A DNA stretch of 64,000 bases from Caprella mutica. Lineage: Eukaryota; Arthropoda; Malacostraca; Amphipoda; Caprellidae. The notes under the pieces are model-generated. The model was not told where the DNA came from, made no database searches, and was given only the letters and a program-made list of their open reading frames with translations. The position numbers and the translations under genes are program-made. The stretch is from contig CANNZV010000342.1 of NCBI GenBank assembly GCA_947561585.1, positions 186,001 to 250,000 of the forward strand. The letters are read 5' to 3'. Shown here in pieces: positions 9,715-20,577 of this stretch (within the stretch, counting starts at the first letter, position 1; each line of letters opens with the position of its first letter).

Positions 9715-9977
9715 CAAAGGCGTTTTCTTCATGCCGCAGCAACAAAAAATCTGCTTGACAAGATGCTACCAACTGAATAAAAGCATGTTTCTTATGTTCG
9801 ATTAGATTGTGTTTTTCATGATGCAATTTTGTTGCCGAAGCATGAGAAAAACTCCCCTTGTGAAATATGCCTTGTCATTAGTTTTCTTCAATGAATTTTT
9901 AACAGTTACATCTTTTGCCAAATGGTTTTCACTCACTGCATTGATAGTAAATTCTTCTCCTTGTTTCCTAATTCCTC
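9715..9977 (-). pseudogene. Exon-like fragment, function unknown
   Basis: On the minus strand a good acceptor (TTTTCTTTCAG ending at 9978) and a good donor (GTAAGT near 9713) bracket about 263 bp. One frame reads GIRKQGEEFTINAVSENHLA at its start, and another reads IEHKKHAFIQLVASCQAD then FLLLRHEENAFVK at its end, so a frameshift would be needed. I do not recognise the protein. It may be a decayed exon of a host or transposon gene. Confidence 0.25.
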
Positions 9978-9989
9978 TGAAAGAAAAAT

Positions 9990-11040
9990 AAGTATAAAAG
10001 AGATATTATTCCATTTATTGAAATGCTACCTCGTAGGTTTACTATAGTGAAATAGTATAAAAAAGTTAATTTTTATCAAAATCAAAAACAGTTCATTTTA
10101 TGATTTAATTAGAATGAATTGAGCAAAACCAACTATTTATTCCATTTTATTCGTGGAATTTTACTATTTAAGATTAAAGTTGATGTGTCACTCCGAAGAA
10201 ATCACTCGATCAGGCCACCATGTGCACTAAATTCCCACCATAACCTAATCAGAGCCAATCAGAAACCCCACACGGGCATAAATCACACAGAGTCAGTGCA
10301 GGACATGAATCCTGTTCCTCACATGGCAATATGCTTTTGAAATCATAGATCTTAAGACTATCACAGACAAGATGAAATGCTATCGAATACTATATACCGC
10401 TGGTTAAGAACAATTCAATACTCTTTAATTCTCTCAGTCTATAATATTTTAGGGATCTATGATTTTAAAAGCATATTGTCATAACCCTAGTAATAACTAT
10501 ATTTTCGCATAGTTTCTTCCATCCATTGTTTTATCAAGTCTCACCTTATGCTCATCCGATGATATAAGAAGATGATAAGGACATTGAACAACAGTAGAAA
10601 AAGTAGTGAGACCTGCAGTTAAGAAAAGTTAATCATTATAACATCTGAATATGACAAATTCTTAGCTTGCGTCCCTTTTTCATTTAGGGACGCGAACCAG
10701 GGACAAATCTAAATATCCTCTACCTAGTTCACGTTCCGTGACGTGGTCCTTCGCAATTATTATTATTCACGTATCTCATAGTTGATTTTGGCACGTGTAC
10801 TAAGTATTTAACCATGATACAATAAGTTATTATATCATGATATTACCCTATATATAACTTATCTTAAAATATTTATGTTTCAAACATACCTTATATACAT
10901 ATTTAAGATAAGAAAAAAAGGAAAAGTATGCATAATTTTTTCAGGCCCTTTCTTGACTTAACTCGAAAAATTCCTAAATCAAACTACGGTTTTAAATGAA
11001 GTCTTTTATAAAATGAACTTTCAATATTAAATGATGTGGA
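9990..11040. other. No gene recognised
   Basis: AT-rich sequence without a supportable ORF. The only structure noted is a short hairpin at about 10669-10692 (GCGTCCC...GGGACGC). Confidence 0.5.
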
Positions 11041-11044
11041 AATA

Positions 11045-11469
11045 TACACAGGCAGTCTGCTTACCCATGGATAAGAGACCTACACAGGCAGTCTGCTTAC
11101 CCATGGATAAGAGACCTACACAGGCAGTCTGCTTACCCATGGATAAGAGACCTACACAGGCAGTCTGCTTACCCATGGATAAGAGACCTACACAGTCAGT
11201 CTGCTTACCCATGGATAAGAGACCTACACAGTCAGTCTGCTTACCCATGGATAAGAGACTTACACAGTCAGTCTGCTTACTCATGGATAAGAGACCTACA
11301 CAGGCAGTCTGCTTACCCATGGATAAGAGACCTACACAGTCAGTCTGCTTACCCATGGATAAGAGACCTACACAGTCAGTCTGCTTACTCATGGATAAGA
11401 GACCTACACAGTCAGTTTGCTTACCCATGGATAAGAGACCTACACAGTCAGTCTGCCTACCCATGGATA
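11045..11469. repeat. 36-bp minisatellite, 12 copies
   Basis: The unit TACACAGGCAGTCTGCTTAC plus 16 bases recurs every 36 bp. Units differ mainly by a G/T change (CAGGCAG or CAGTCAG), and the two variants are partly clustered. Both strands stay open because 36 is divisible by three. No splice site or conserved domain links it to a gene. Confidence 0.92.
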
Positions 11470-11960
11470 TAACAAAACAAAAAGAAGAAAAAGAAATTGA
11501 GGAAAAGTAAAAAGAAACTGAAAGAAGAATGCCAAACTAAATAATAGTGATTTTATATTCCCAGCAACATACTATAGAGTTACTTAAACATGTGCACAAT
11601 GAAACATCTGTAGTGTAGCTGTTAAATCTATTTGTCATAAACTTTATTGAATGACAGATTGTCCTGATGTAAATATAAGAGAACTTATCCTGATTTTGTT
11701 TTAATATGTATACAAAGTCCGTTACATTATTGTCAGAATATTGATCTAGGTCGTTTTTTTTTCGGGAATACTGTTATAATAAATATAAATCATTATATTA
11801 GGTTATCAGTAACTTTTTCATACTTTGAAATATAATATTAATAGATCAAATTAAATTTCGGACACTCACCTTCAATTGGCGATTGCCAAGTAAACTAAAC
11901 ATTTTTTTTAAAAATAATTTAAATTCTGGAATTTAATATTTATATGTTTATCACGTTTCT

Positions 11961-12416
11961 AGGTATATTCCGCCCCGGTATATTCCACCCTAGGTATTTT
12001 CCACCCCGGTATATTCCACCCCGGTAAATTCCACCCCGGTAAATTTCATCCCGGCATATTCCATCCCGGTAAATTCCACCTTGGTATATTCCACCCCGGT
12101 ATGTTCCACCCCGGTATATTCCACCCCGTTAAATCCTACCCCGGTAAATTTCAGCCTGGTATATTCCACCCCGGTAAATTCCACCCTGGTATATTCCTGC
12201 CCAGTATGTTCCACCCCGGTATATTCCACACCGGTATGTTCCACCCCGGTAAATTCCACCCTGGTATATTCCAGCCCAGTATGTTCCACCCCGGTATATT
12301 CCACACCGGTATATTCCACACCGGTATATTCCACCCCGGTAAATTTCAGCCTGGTATATTCCACCCCGGTATGTTCCACCTCGGTATATTCCACCTCGGT
12401 AAATTCCACCCCGGAA
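11961..12416. repeat. 15-bp minisatellite, about 30 copies
   Basis: The unit GGTATATTCCACCCC and its variant GGTAAATTCCACCCC are repeated with scattered substitutions. Higher-order blocks of about 90 bp recur (compare 12166-12255 with 12241-12330). ORFs on both strands are products of the period-three array. Confidence 0.9.
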
Positions 12417-12442
12417 TTTGCAGGAATACTAATTTTATTTTA

Positions 12443-12575
12443 GTCGGTGAGGGCTTTTTTCGGTGTGGGCTTTTGTCTCTGTGGGCTTTTGTCGGTGTGG
12501 GCTTTTTTCGGTGTGGGCTTTTGTCTTATGGGCTCTTGACGCTAAGGATTTTGTCATGTGGGCTTTTGACACCCT
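12443..12575. repeat. GTGTGGGCTTTTGTC short tandem repeat
   Basis: Seven or eight imperfect copies of a 17-18-bp unit (GTGTGGGCTTTTTTCG, GTGTGGGCTTTTGTC) lie directly after the 15-bp array, the later ones increasingly diverged. Confidence 0.8.
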
Positions 12576-13043
12576 TTCGACGAGAATACAGAAGAATTAC
12601 CCCCGCACAATGCTAGAAAACTGTACCATACATGATTATTGTATATACATAAAACATACTGTTATTTGTTATGGAGAGAAATTCTAGCAAATATTCCCTT
12701 TTTTCATTTATATTCACTGCGTAAGCAACTAAACTATGTCATCCCAATTTCTGGATCTGTTCATCCTCATTTTCCAGGATTGTATGTAAATAAGTCATCT
12801 TTTCTAGACTTAGGAAATAGATCACAACTTTGCACCACTTTTTAATCAATATTAAATAATGATTATACGTGGCATTAAAAAATATTTCACCATAGCACAG
12901 CAGCACACAACGTTGTCTCAGTTACACTCTGTTACCAACTGATGGCACAGATGTTCCATAACATGAACAACATTTATAGATTTAAAATGTGCAGCTACTA
13001 AACAGTTGGCCAATCATCTCTTATGGTAGAGAGAAGAGTAATG

Positions 13044-14354
13044 CAGTAGAACTCCTCTATAATGAACTCCTTTATAGTGAACCATCCTGTATAGTAGAAC
13101 CATGTGCAACGACGTAACCTTCATAGTGAACATATACAGTTTAGTCAGCCACAAATTTCCTTGATTTTTCTATGAAAAAACAGGAACCTAACTTTGATTT
13201 GATATAACTCAGAAACTACTAAAGTTATGATTTTTCTAAAATTACCATTGTGTTCGTCTACTTATTTACATAAATGATGAAAAATATCAAAACTATTCGT
13301 CCTTCAATATATAGTATATTATAGTAAGTCGTGTCATAGTATTCTTGCGCACAAACATAAAGTTACGAAAAATTGTTTTTAATTACAAAAAAAAACACGA
13401 TAATCCTTCATATTTATAACATATCATTGAAAACCCATTATAAAATATATATTTAATCGACAATTCTTCCTCACTATTAACCATCTCCCTCCTCATGTCC
13501 TTCATTTCTTCCCGAATTATCTAATTCAATCCATATTCTCATTGCTGCCATAACGATCGCTGTGCGACATTTGCTAACTGATGTGTTCAACAATCACATT
13601 ATTGCACTAATCTATGCAAATGAAGTGCCCCCAAGATCACTGGATATGACACCAGGTGTTATTTTCTTATTTGGACATTGAAGAGTAAAGAGTACTCAAC
13701 TCCGCCTGTGAACTTAGACGACTTGAATGAGAGAATCACGAGTGAAGTGAATTTACTATAAGAAAATTCTGCATTAATTAAAAGAGTTATGGCAGCAATG
13801 AGAACAAGGATTGAATTATGTCAAGATATGGAGGATATGTTAATGATATATTGTAAAGGATTGTTGTGTTAGGTATTTTTGTTAAAAATATATTTTTTGT
13901 AATTTTTCTGTTTGTGCGCAAGCCTACTTTTGCACCGTTTACTATAATCACTATTGCATCAATATTGAAGAAGGAAGAGTTTTGTATTTTTCACCATTTA
14001 TGTAAAAAGAAGTAGACGAACACAACGTTAGTAGTTTCTGAGATATATCAAATCAAAGTTGGGTTCCGTTTTTTTTACCCACTAGCTCTATGTAGTAAAT
14101 TAATAGTATTTCCTGAAAGAAAAGTTCTATCAGTGAACTCCTCTATAATGAAGTCATGCGTAATGAAGCATAGTGAATTTTATTGTCCTGAGAAATAAAT
14201 ACATTGTATGATGAATTTATTAGAAACAGAAATAAACCATTTTGTGTAGTCTGCCATGAAAATGCTAGTTTTCTATTCAACTCTCGTATCCTATACAGTG
14301 AACTAATTCATCTAAAATGAACTAGTTGAAGTTCACTATAGAGGAGTTCTACTG
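13044..14354. mobile_element. 1.3-kb fold-back element built from a mariner-like 3' end
   Basis: The ends are inverted repeats: CAGTAGAACTCCTCTATAAT at 13044 matches the complement of the sequence ending GAGGAGTTCTACTG at 14354. The pairing continues inward for about 500 bp: AAGTTATGATTTTTCTAA near 13222 lies in the left arm, and GTAGACGAACACAACG near 14010 pairs with the region near 13250. Both arms therefore carry the same sequence in opposite orientation, including a transposase C-terminus. The centre at about 13560-13785 is unique. Confidence 0.75.
13626..13870 (+). pseudogene. Mariner-like transposase C-terminal fragment
   Basis: Reads PRSLDMTPGVIFLFGH then LNERITSEVN and MAAMRTRIELCQDMEDML, equivalent to the 'PPRSPDLTP.DFFLWG' block with the last catalytic residue and the C-terminal helix of mariner-type transposases. 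Stops interrupt it. A reverse-complement copy of its 3' part lies in the left arm near 13470-13560. Confidence 0.6.
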
Positions 14355-14550
14355 TGTTAGAGTGGAGGAAATGGCAAGAATGGGAGAGAAGAACAATACG
14401 TGCACTCTTGTTGACGAACCTCTCTAAGAATTTAGACAGAGGGGAGATGATATACGTATATAGGACGATATGATGAAGGAGGGGCATGTGGTTTCTTCAG
14501 GGCTAACTACAATATGATTATTCGGCTCTAGGAAAATTCCAATTTTAATC

Positions 14551-14840
14551 AATTTAATAATTTTAAGCAATTTAATAATTTTAAGCAATTCAATAATTTT
14601 AAGCAATTTAATAATTTTAAGCAATTTAATAATTTTAAGCAATTTAATAATTTTAAGCAATTTAATAATTTTAAGCAATTTAATAATTTTAAGCAATTTA
14701 ATAATTTTAAGCAATTTAATAATTTTAAGCAATTTAATAATTTTAAGCAATTTAATAATTGTAAGCAATTTAATAATTTGCTTAAAATTATTAAATTGCT
14801 TAAAATTATTAAATTGCTTAAAATTATTAAATTGATTAAA
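14551..14840. repeat. 18-bp AT-rich array with an internal inversion
   Basis: Twelve copies of AATTTAATAATTTTAAGC run from 14551 to about 14766. After a half unit the same motif continues in reverse orientation (GCTTAAAATTATTAAATT) for about three copies to 14840. The array can fold on itself. Minus-strand ORFs here are artefacts. Confidence 0.92.
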
Positions 14841-15645
14841 TTTCTATATTGATAACTATACAGCTATTAAATCTATACTATTTCAATTTCTAAATAATTA
14901 AGTATACCTTCAGTAATCCAAAACATATTCTTTGAATTCTTTTTGACCGAGATATACTATTCTAGGACCTAAATAGGGGTTTCTGCTGCGTTATCGTTGC
15001 TGTCTCTTGCCGATCAGTCTACTTAACTTGTACTTCGATCGAACCAAAATCGGTAATAATTTAATCCAGCATTGATAATAAATATTCATGATCATATTTC
15101 ACTTTATTCCCATCTTTATTTATTATACAATATTTTCCATTTTTTCATATTTACAGTTTTCGAGATTTCCAGTTGCCTCTGCATTGAAGTTACGTGGATC
15201 ACACGCACCGTCCACGGAACATTATATAGGAACTATTTTTTTTAAAACTCTAAATATTTCATTATTACTACTGTCATTAAAATCCAAATTGAACAGTACA
15301 ATATATAATTTAATTTCTTTTGTTCTTCTAACTTTCATATTAAATAAACTATTAAAATTTATACAAATTCCATCTTACTTCCCTTTTTCGATGCAACTGT
15401 TACTCAACTGATGCGGTCACACTGTGCGAGTAGCTGCACTACAGTAACTGGCTAGGCCAACTCGCACGTATACTCGCACCGTGTAACGAGGCCCTTAGGA
15501 TACTTCTACTTGAGATTAAGATAATTCCACTTAAAAAACTATTGAATAAATTCTATTTAGCTTCTTGTTACCCAAATCTGATTATAGTTAAGTTAATAAT
15601 AATAATAACTTTATTGAAATCTTTAAATATGTACTTGGGAATATA
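14841..15645. other. No gene recognised
   Basis: AT-rich sequence with a more GC-rich patch at about 15411-15500, where CTCGCAC-type motifs recur as in some insect MITEs. I could not define two ends for it. Confidence 0.4.
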
Positions 15646-16209
15646 CCGGGTGACCAATAAAAAACTGGTCGAAAGTAAATGCTTATAACTCAAAAAGTAT
15701 TTGGTGTAGAAAACAAATATCACATAAAGGAATATATTCTCAAGTTTTATTTTAAATTAAAGATATTGTACAATATCGAATGAGGCATACAGATATATTG
15801 ATTAAACATAATGGATATTTCGTCAACACATTTTATTCAAGCCTCATGAATCATTATGCAACTAACTATTGAATAGTGTGTTTTCATTTCTAAACATTAT
15901 CATTTAAGCAGTTCTGAAACTAAAGTTAAGAGAAAATATGACATTCAATGCATCAAGGATATAAAAATTAAAATTGTTTAGAATTTATTCAATAAATGGA
16001 CAAGAAATGAAGTGTTTGAGAAACCATATACATTGCACTCGGCGAAAGTGACAGTTTGGTGCAGTTTGAGTTCGCATAGGCCATGCATGGTCAACATTTT
16101 TTTTAAATATAGAGACTGAAAATGTTTGATCTGTAAACACTGAGTGATTCATTGAAATGTTAAAAATACTGTAATGACTGACGACAATCATCTTTACGTT
16201 TGGTTTCAT
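15646..16209 (+). mobile_element. Mariner-like relic, left part
   Basis: Starts CCGGGTGACC after a TA and pairs with GGTCACCCGG at 28482-28491 before a second TA. Subterminal sequences also match: CAAATATCACATAAAGGA at about 15715 is the complement of a stretch near 28440. The 3' part at 16027-16209 reads HSAKVTVWCSLSS-like and DDNHLYVWFH-like transposase pieces in decayed frames. The Ty3/Gypsy element has split the element. Confidence 0.7.
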
Positions 16210-16850
16210 TGTTATAATCTGTATTTTTGTATTAATAAAAATTGGTATTTTATTTATTCTTGGTGTGACAATTCGTCCCCTAAACTTTTAATCAAAAACT
16301 GAAACCCTTACCAGGTGACACAAGTTGTAGAAACATTCTGTCTTTCGTTTTCTCATGTCAAATTTTTCGTCACCCTATCTTATTACTGTTGGAATTATCA
16401 TGGAGTATTGTGTAGTAACAAATAATGTGTGTTGGTGTTCTGTGAAAGTGCGGTAGAAGTTTAAATCTTTTTTTTATTAAGTATTTCTTTTCATTGCAGT
16501 TAATGTTCACTTGGTAAATAAAAATTATAGACTTAAGTTGATCATTGTTGCTAGTGGAAAGTGATCCACGGATCAACTATTGACATTGGTTTTGTTGTGC
16601 TACAAACTTGTTGTAGAGATATTGGAAGCAACAATGTAAGTTTAATTTTGATGTGGTATTTTTTATTTTGAAAACTAGTCATATTTCGGATTATTCTATA
16701 TTTTATCTTTCCATAAAAATTATCATTAGTTTTTTTGTTTCTTTGCCAGCTCCTCGTTCAAAATCAAGACTTGGAGTGTGGATAGGCTTTCCACTTCTGT
16801 TTTCCTCAGTTTTCCTCTTCACGATTTTTGATTTGTGATTTGCCCCCTTT

Positions 16851-17070
16851 GATTGACCGCAATTGCTCCTTTGATTGACCGCAATTGCTCCTTTGATTGA
16901 CCGCAATTGCTCCTTTGATTGACCGCAATTGCTCCTTTGATTGACCGCAATTGCTCCTTTGATTGACCGCAATTGCTCCTTTGATTGACCGCAATTGCTC
17001 CTTTGATTGACCGCAATTGCTCCTTTGATTGACCGCAATTGCTCCTTTGATTGACCGCAATTGCTCCTGT
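16851..17070 (+). repeat. LTR minisatellite A, 22 bp x 10 (5' LTR)
   Basis: The unit GATTGACCGCAATTGCTCCTTT is repeated with exact 22-bp spacing from 16851 to 17070. The 3' LTR has seven copies (26907-27060), the last two with small changes. Confidence 0.95.
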
Positions 17071-17073
17071 GAT

Positions 17074-17334
17074 TGGATGATTCCCGTCTACCTAACGTGA
17101 ATTGGATAATTCCTGTCTACCTAACGTGAATTGGATAATTCCTGTCTACCTAACGTGAATTGGATAATTCCTGTCTACCTAACGTGAATTGGATAATTCC
17201 TGTCTACCTAACGTGAATTGGATAATTCCTGTCTACCTAACGTGAATTGGATAATTCCTGTCTACCTAACGTGAATTGGATAATTCCTGTCTACCTAACG
17301 TGAATTGGATAATTCCTGTCTACCTAACGTGAAT
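17074..17334 (+). repeat. LTR minisatellite B, 29 bp x 9 (5' LTR)
   Basis: The unit TGGATAATTCCTGTCTACCT plus AACGTGAAT is repeated nine times. The first copy differs (GATGATTCCC). The 3' LTR has fourteen copies (27064-27469). Confidence 0.95.
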
Positions 17335-17807
17335 TTGGTTGTACCTGCCCACCAACCTACCTACTGTAACCCTGTATTCGAGTCCCAGCTTTCCTGTAGG
17401 TAAAACTATCAGTGCATGAAGTTTGCTAACTTTAGTCTAAACTTCCATTCCTTTTTTACATCCCATTATATTTTGTTCCCTTATATTTTGTTCATGATTT
17501 CAATTTATTTCGTTAATTATATTTTTTTCTTCTATTTTTGACCGACCGACTGACCAAGACTAACTAAATTGACTGTACCTAATTATCCCTTTATTTTTGC
17601 CTGTCCATATTAATTTTGTCTACTATTTTTTTGAGTTTATTTTCATATGATTTAGTTGGCTTTAAGCATAGTTTTTTTCTGCAATTCTTCTGTTCAGAAC
17701 TAACTGAAAGTTATGTTTATTATTTAATTATATTATGTTTCTAATCAAATCCATTTTTTTGTAATATAGTAAGATGTAAATGCGTTAATTTGTTGCCGTG
17801 GATTTTT

Positions 17808-17816
17808 TATATAAAG
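17808..17816 (+). promoter_or_regulatory. Putative TATA box of the retrotransposon
   Basis: TATATAAAG about 140 bp before the end of the 5' LTR; the same sequence occurs in the 3' LTR. It would place the RNA start near 17840. AATAAA at 17927-17932 then lies within the transcribed repeat, as polyadenylation in the 3' LTR requires. Confidence 0.45.
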
Positions 17817-17964
17817 TTCTTTCGTAATAAATTTCTATTTTTGTTTGTGGTAGTTATTACTTGTTTCCCAGATTGTTGAGATTGAGTGGATGGAATATGT
17901 TTATTCCGCCGGGATGAAATTTATTGAATAAATGCCTATCGTTGCCACAACATAGGATATTTTC

Positions 17965-17983
17965 TGGTGCCCAGACCAGGGAC
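17965..17983 (+). other. Primer-binding site
   Basis: TGGTGCCCAGACCAGGGAC begins 12 nt after the LTR. TGG at the start fits pairing with the CCA end of a tRNA, and the pattern is close to lysine-tRNA-type sites (TGG.GCCC...AGGGAC). The exact tRNA was not determined. Confidence 0.65.
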
Positions 17984-18382
17984 TAATATTCACTTGGTCT
18001 CAATATTTGGGAGATTGGCTTATCTTCATTAACTATTTATATTTTCATTACTTTAAATTTTCTATTTTTTTTAATGTATGCCCCAAATTAATTATTCCTA
18101 AATTTTTTTTAGCGTGATTCATAATTTTCATTTTCGTTTTTCTAACAATTTAATGATTATTGTTTACTAATGTTTTGTAGATATATAGAGTGGTTGATTT
18201 GAAAATACTAATGAAGTGATTCATTTTATGCAGATTTTCTTGGTTAGGGTGCGATACTCATTTACCGTGTGCTACTAATATTTAGTGTCAAATATCTTTC
18301 GTTCTACCTTGTTGTTTTGTTGCGTTCTAGTTAAAATTTTGCGTTCTAGTTAATTTGCGTTCTAGTTAAAACTTTGAGTTCA

Positions 18383-18642
18383 GTTTTTCTGTGTTACACC
18401 AGTTTTTCTTGTGTTACACCAGTTTTTTGTGTTACACCAGTTTTTTGTGTTACACCAGTTTTTTGTGTTACACCAGTTTTTTTGTGTTACACCAGTTTTT
18501 TTGTGTTACACCAGTTTTTTTGTGTTACACCAGTTTTTTTGTGTTACACCAGTTTTTTTGTGTTACACCAGTTTTTTTGTGTTACACCAGTTTTTTTGTG
18601 TTACACCAGTTTTTTTGTGTTACACCAGTTTTTTTGTGTTGC
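18383..18642 (+). repeat. Leader tandem repeat, about 20-21 bp x 13-14
   Basis: GTGTTACACCAG followed by a T-run recurs about 13 times in the untranslated leader, ending about 150 nt before the gag ATG. It contains no ATG, so scanning ribosomes would not initiate there. ORFs running through it begin just upstream and are artefacts of the repeat. Confidence 0.92.
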
Positions 18643-18795
18643 GCATTAATTTGTACGTGTTCTTAACTTCCTATTTAAATTAGTTTCCAAATTTGATTTG
18701 TAATAATTGAATTACCTTATTTTCGTTTTGGTGACTAACCGCGATACCTATCAGATTATTTTTTTCGAAGTAGATAATTTAATTTAGACTATAAT

Positions 18796-20577
18796 ATGGA
18801 GGAGGGTAATTCTGACAAACCTTCGTTATCTCTTCCGGATGAGAGGGACCACGTAACAAAGTCTTTTCAGGAAATGGTCGATGCTCTCCGTCAGAGTAAT
18901 GAGGAAGTTAATGTCCTGAAGGGTGAGAGACGTGCTCTTTCTGAGGAACTGCAGAATCGGGTGGTCGAGCAGGAGACTGTCATGAGGGCTCTGGTAAGAA
19001 TTCAAGGAATGGTTAGCCAGTTTTCACGTCCTGAAATACGTAGTAAGTTCTTGAATGGAGAATTTATAGAGTTAGCAGATTATGCGAATTTTCTTTCATG
19101 TATAGATATATTTAAAAATATATTGTTGCCTGTACCGGGTAAAAATTTACCTGGAGTAAGTTATCGAATGAATTTTCTTGGTAAACTGTTATCCAAGAAT
19201 ACAAGCGAGCCTTTGGATACAAATGGTTGCTATCTTCCAGTTCGTAAACAGTTTGCGTGGTGGAGAGATATGTTCGAGCAAATGATGAGTAGTGATGGAT
19301 GGACATCGACTTCACCTAGGGAACTTCAAGCTGATTCTGTCAAGAACGCGCCTGTGTCATTCTCTGCTCCTCATCTGTCTCCAATCAGGAAGACCTCGTT
19401 ATCTGAACCACCTGTACCGAATTATGCTGTGAACTACTCTAAACCAAGACGTACTTGCAAGAAATGGCTGACAGAGAATTTTGATTCATCTTCCAGTGAT
19501 GATTCTGCTACGGGTCGACGCTTTTCAAACCATGGTCGGAGCTCAGGCAGTCGTTCTGATGATGAAGGAACCCTCTTATTGAAAGCTATCCGTGAACTAG
19601 GACGGAAAAAGGAAGTGCTTGCTCCAGTTCCCTTCAGCTCGTCCAGCCTCACCTCGTTCAATAAGTTTCTTAGAAGCTATGAGCGATATTTTGACGCTAA
19701 ATACGATGGTACCGAAGTGGAGAAGGCGTCCCATCTTGAAGGTTTCCTTGAGGGCTCTGCTAAGGCTGCTTTCAGGGCATTGAATGGATTAACCATTAAG
19801 TTCAGCAACCTGAAGCCTAAACTTCTCAGCTGGTATGAGTCCCAACTGTTAGACTTGAGGGAAACACATCAACGCAAGTTCTTTGGTGCGACTATGGATG
19901 CGGAAGACACGTGTGGCATCTACTGTTTGCATCTGGAGCAATTGGCTGTTAAAGCGTTCAAGGACTCTCCAACTGAATTAGAACATCAGCTGAAGAAAAA
20001 GTTTAGAGAAACGGCACCTAAATCTTTAGTGCTGCAGATTGATAATGCAGAAACTATTTTTAGCATCACAAATGATACTAATCTATCATGGAAACAATGG
20101 AAGAGATTGGCGGAGCAATACGATCGTAAGAAGAATGCTGCTAGGGTAGTAGTGAACCAGAAAGAGACTCTTCCTCTCTTTATGAGCTCAGATCAACAAT
20201 CTGCTGAGTCGCCACCGAAAGTGACTGAGTATAGTAGATTCAGGAGTCAGACCTTCAAGCGAAGGGGAGAGGGACCACAATTTAAGAATGTCTCTTGGAA
20301 AGATGAAGGGAAGAAATCACCTAATGTGAACTCATCAAAATTACGAGGAGCACGTAGAATACCCGAAGATGTTCGACACCGAAGGAAAGATTTTGGATGC
20401 GATTGGTGTCAAAAATCAGGGCACACTGAAGATAGGTGCTGGGCCAAACAGAAGAGATGTTTGACTTGTGGCAGTGACGAACACTGGATGTCGGGGTGCC
20501 CTAAGGTGCGCGGTCGAGACGATGAAGAAATTCGGCAGCGAAGGTCTGATTATTCAACTTTTCCTTCTTTAAACTGA
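18796..20577 (+). CDS. gag: Retrotransposon Gag protein
   Basis: 593 residues. Structural protein of the retrotransposon particle. Residues about 25-70 look like a coiled coil with heptads rich in Leu, Val, Glu and Arg. The central region (about 270-460) has the aromatic/charged pattern of a retrotransposon capsid. Two zinc knuckles close the protein: C535-C538-H543-C548 and C555-C558-H563-C568, both C-X2-C-X4-H-X4-C, expected to bind the element's RNA. The ATG at 18796 is the first long-frame start after an 843-nt leader. The final codons are TTA AAC TGA, so the stop falls directly after a TTTAAAC heptamer, and read-through into pol is expected by -1 frameshifting. The frame is intact, with no sign of decay. 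Confidence 0.93.
   Translation: MEEGNSDKPSLSLPDERDHVTKSFQEMVDALRQSNEEVNVLKGERRALSEELQNRVVEQETVMRALVRIQGMVSQFSRPEIRSKFLNGEFIELADYANFLSCIDIFKNILLPVPGKNLPGVSYRMNFLGKLLSKNTSEPLDTNGCYLPVRKQFAWWRDMFEQMMSSDGWTSTSPRELQADSVKNAPVSFSAPHLSPIRKTSLSEPPVPNYAVNYSKPRRTCKKWLTENFDSSSSDDSATGRRFSNHGRSSGSRSDDEGTLLLKAIRELGRKKEVLAPVPFSSSSLTSFNKFLRSYERYFDAKYDGTEVEKASHLEGFLEGSAKAAFRALNGLTIKFSNLKPKLLSWYESQLLDLRETHQRKFFGATMDAEDTCGIYCLHLEQLAVKAFKDSPTELEHQLKKKFRETAPKSLVLQIDNAETIFSITNDTNLSWKQWKRLAEQYDRKKNAARVVVNQKETLPLFMSSDQQSAESPPKVTEYSRFRSQTFKRRGEGPQFKNVSWKDEGKKSPNVNSSKLRGARRIPEDVRHRRKDFGCDWCQKSGHTEDRCWAKQKRCLTCGSDEHWMSGCPKVRGRDDEEIRQRRSDYSTFPSLN

Larger units (their letters stand above)
16210..17952 (+). repeat. 5' long terminal repeat
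   Basis: 1743 bp, TG...CA. Contains two minisatellites: 10 copies of a 22-bp unit at 16851-17070 and 9 copies of a 29-bp unit at 17074-17334. A TATATAAAG box sits at 17808-17816 and AATAAA signals lie at 17826 and 17927, so most of the LTR would be U3, with R and U5 in the last 120 bp or so. Confidence 0.93.

Noticed and set aside
11031..11510. Overlapping ORFs of 159 and 145 codons on opposite strands
   Set aside because: Both are produced by a 36-bp tandem repeat whose length is a multiple of three; there are no splice sites, domains or promoter to support a gene.
12081..12687. Long ORFs on both strands through the 15-bp and 17-bp arrays
   Set aside because: Simple-sequence artefacts; the predicted peptides are pure pentapeptide repeats.
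16851..17334. CRISPR-like array
   Set aside because: The repeats are contiguous without unique spacers and lie inside eukaryotic LTRs; they are minisatellites.
17375..17400. B-box-like TTCGAGTCCC as a tRNA gene or SINE promoter
   Set aside because: No cloverleaf, anticodon stem or A-box at the proper distance, and it is identical in both LTRs.
18374..18683. Three overlapping ORFs upstream of gag
   Set aside because: They run through the leader tandem repeat in all three frames and have no retroelement similarity.
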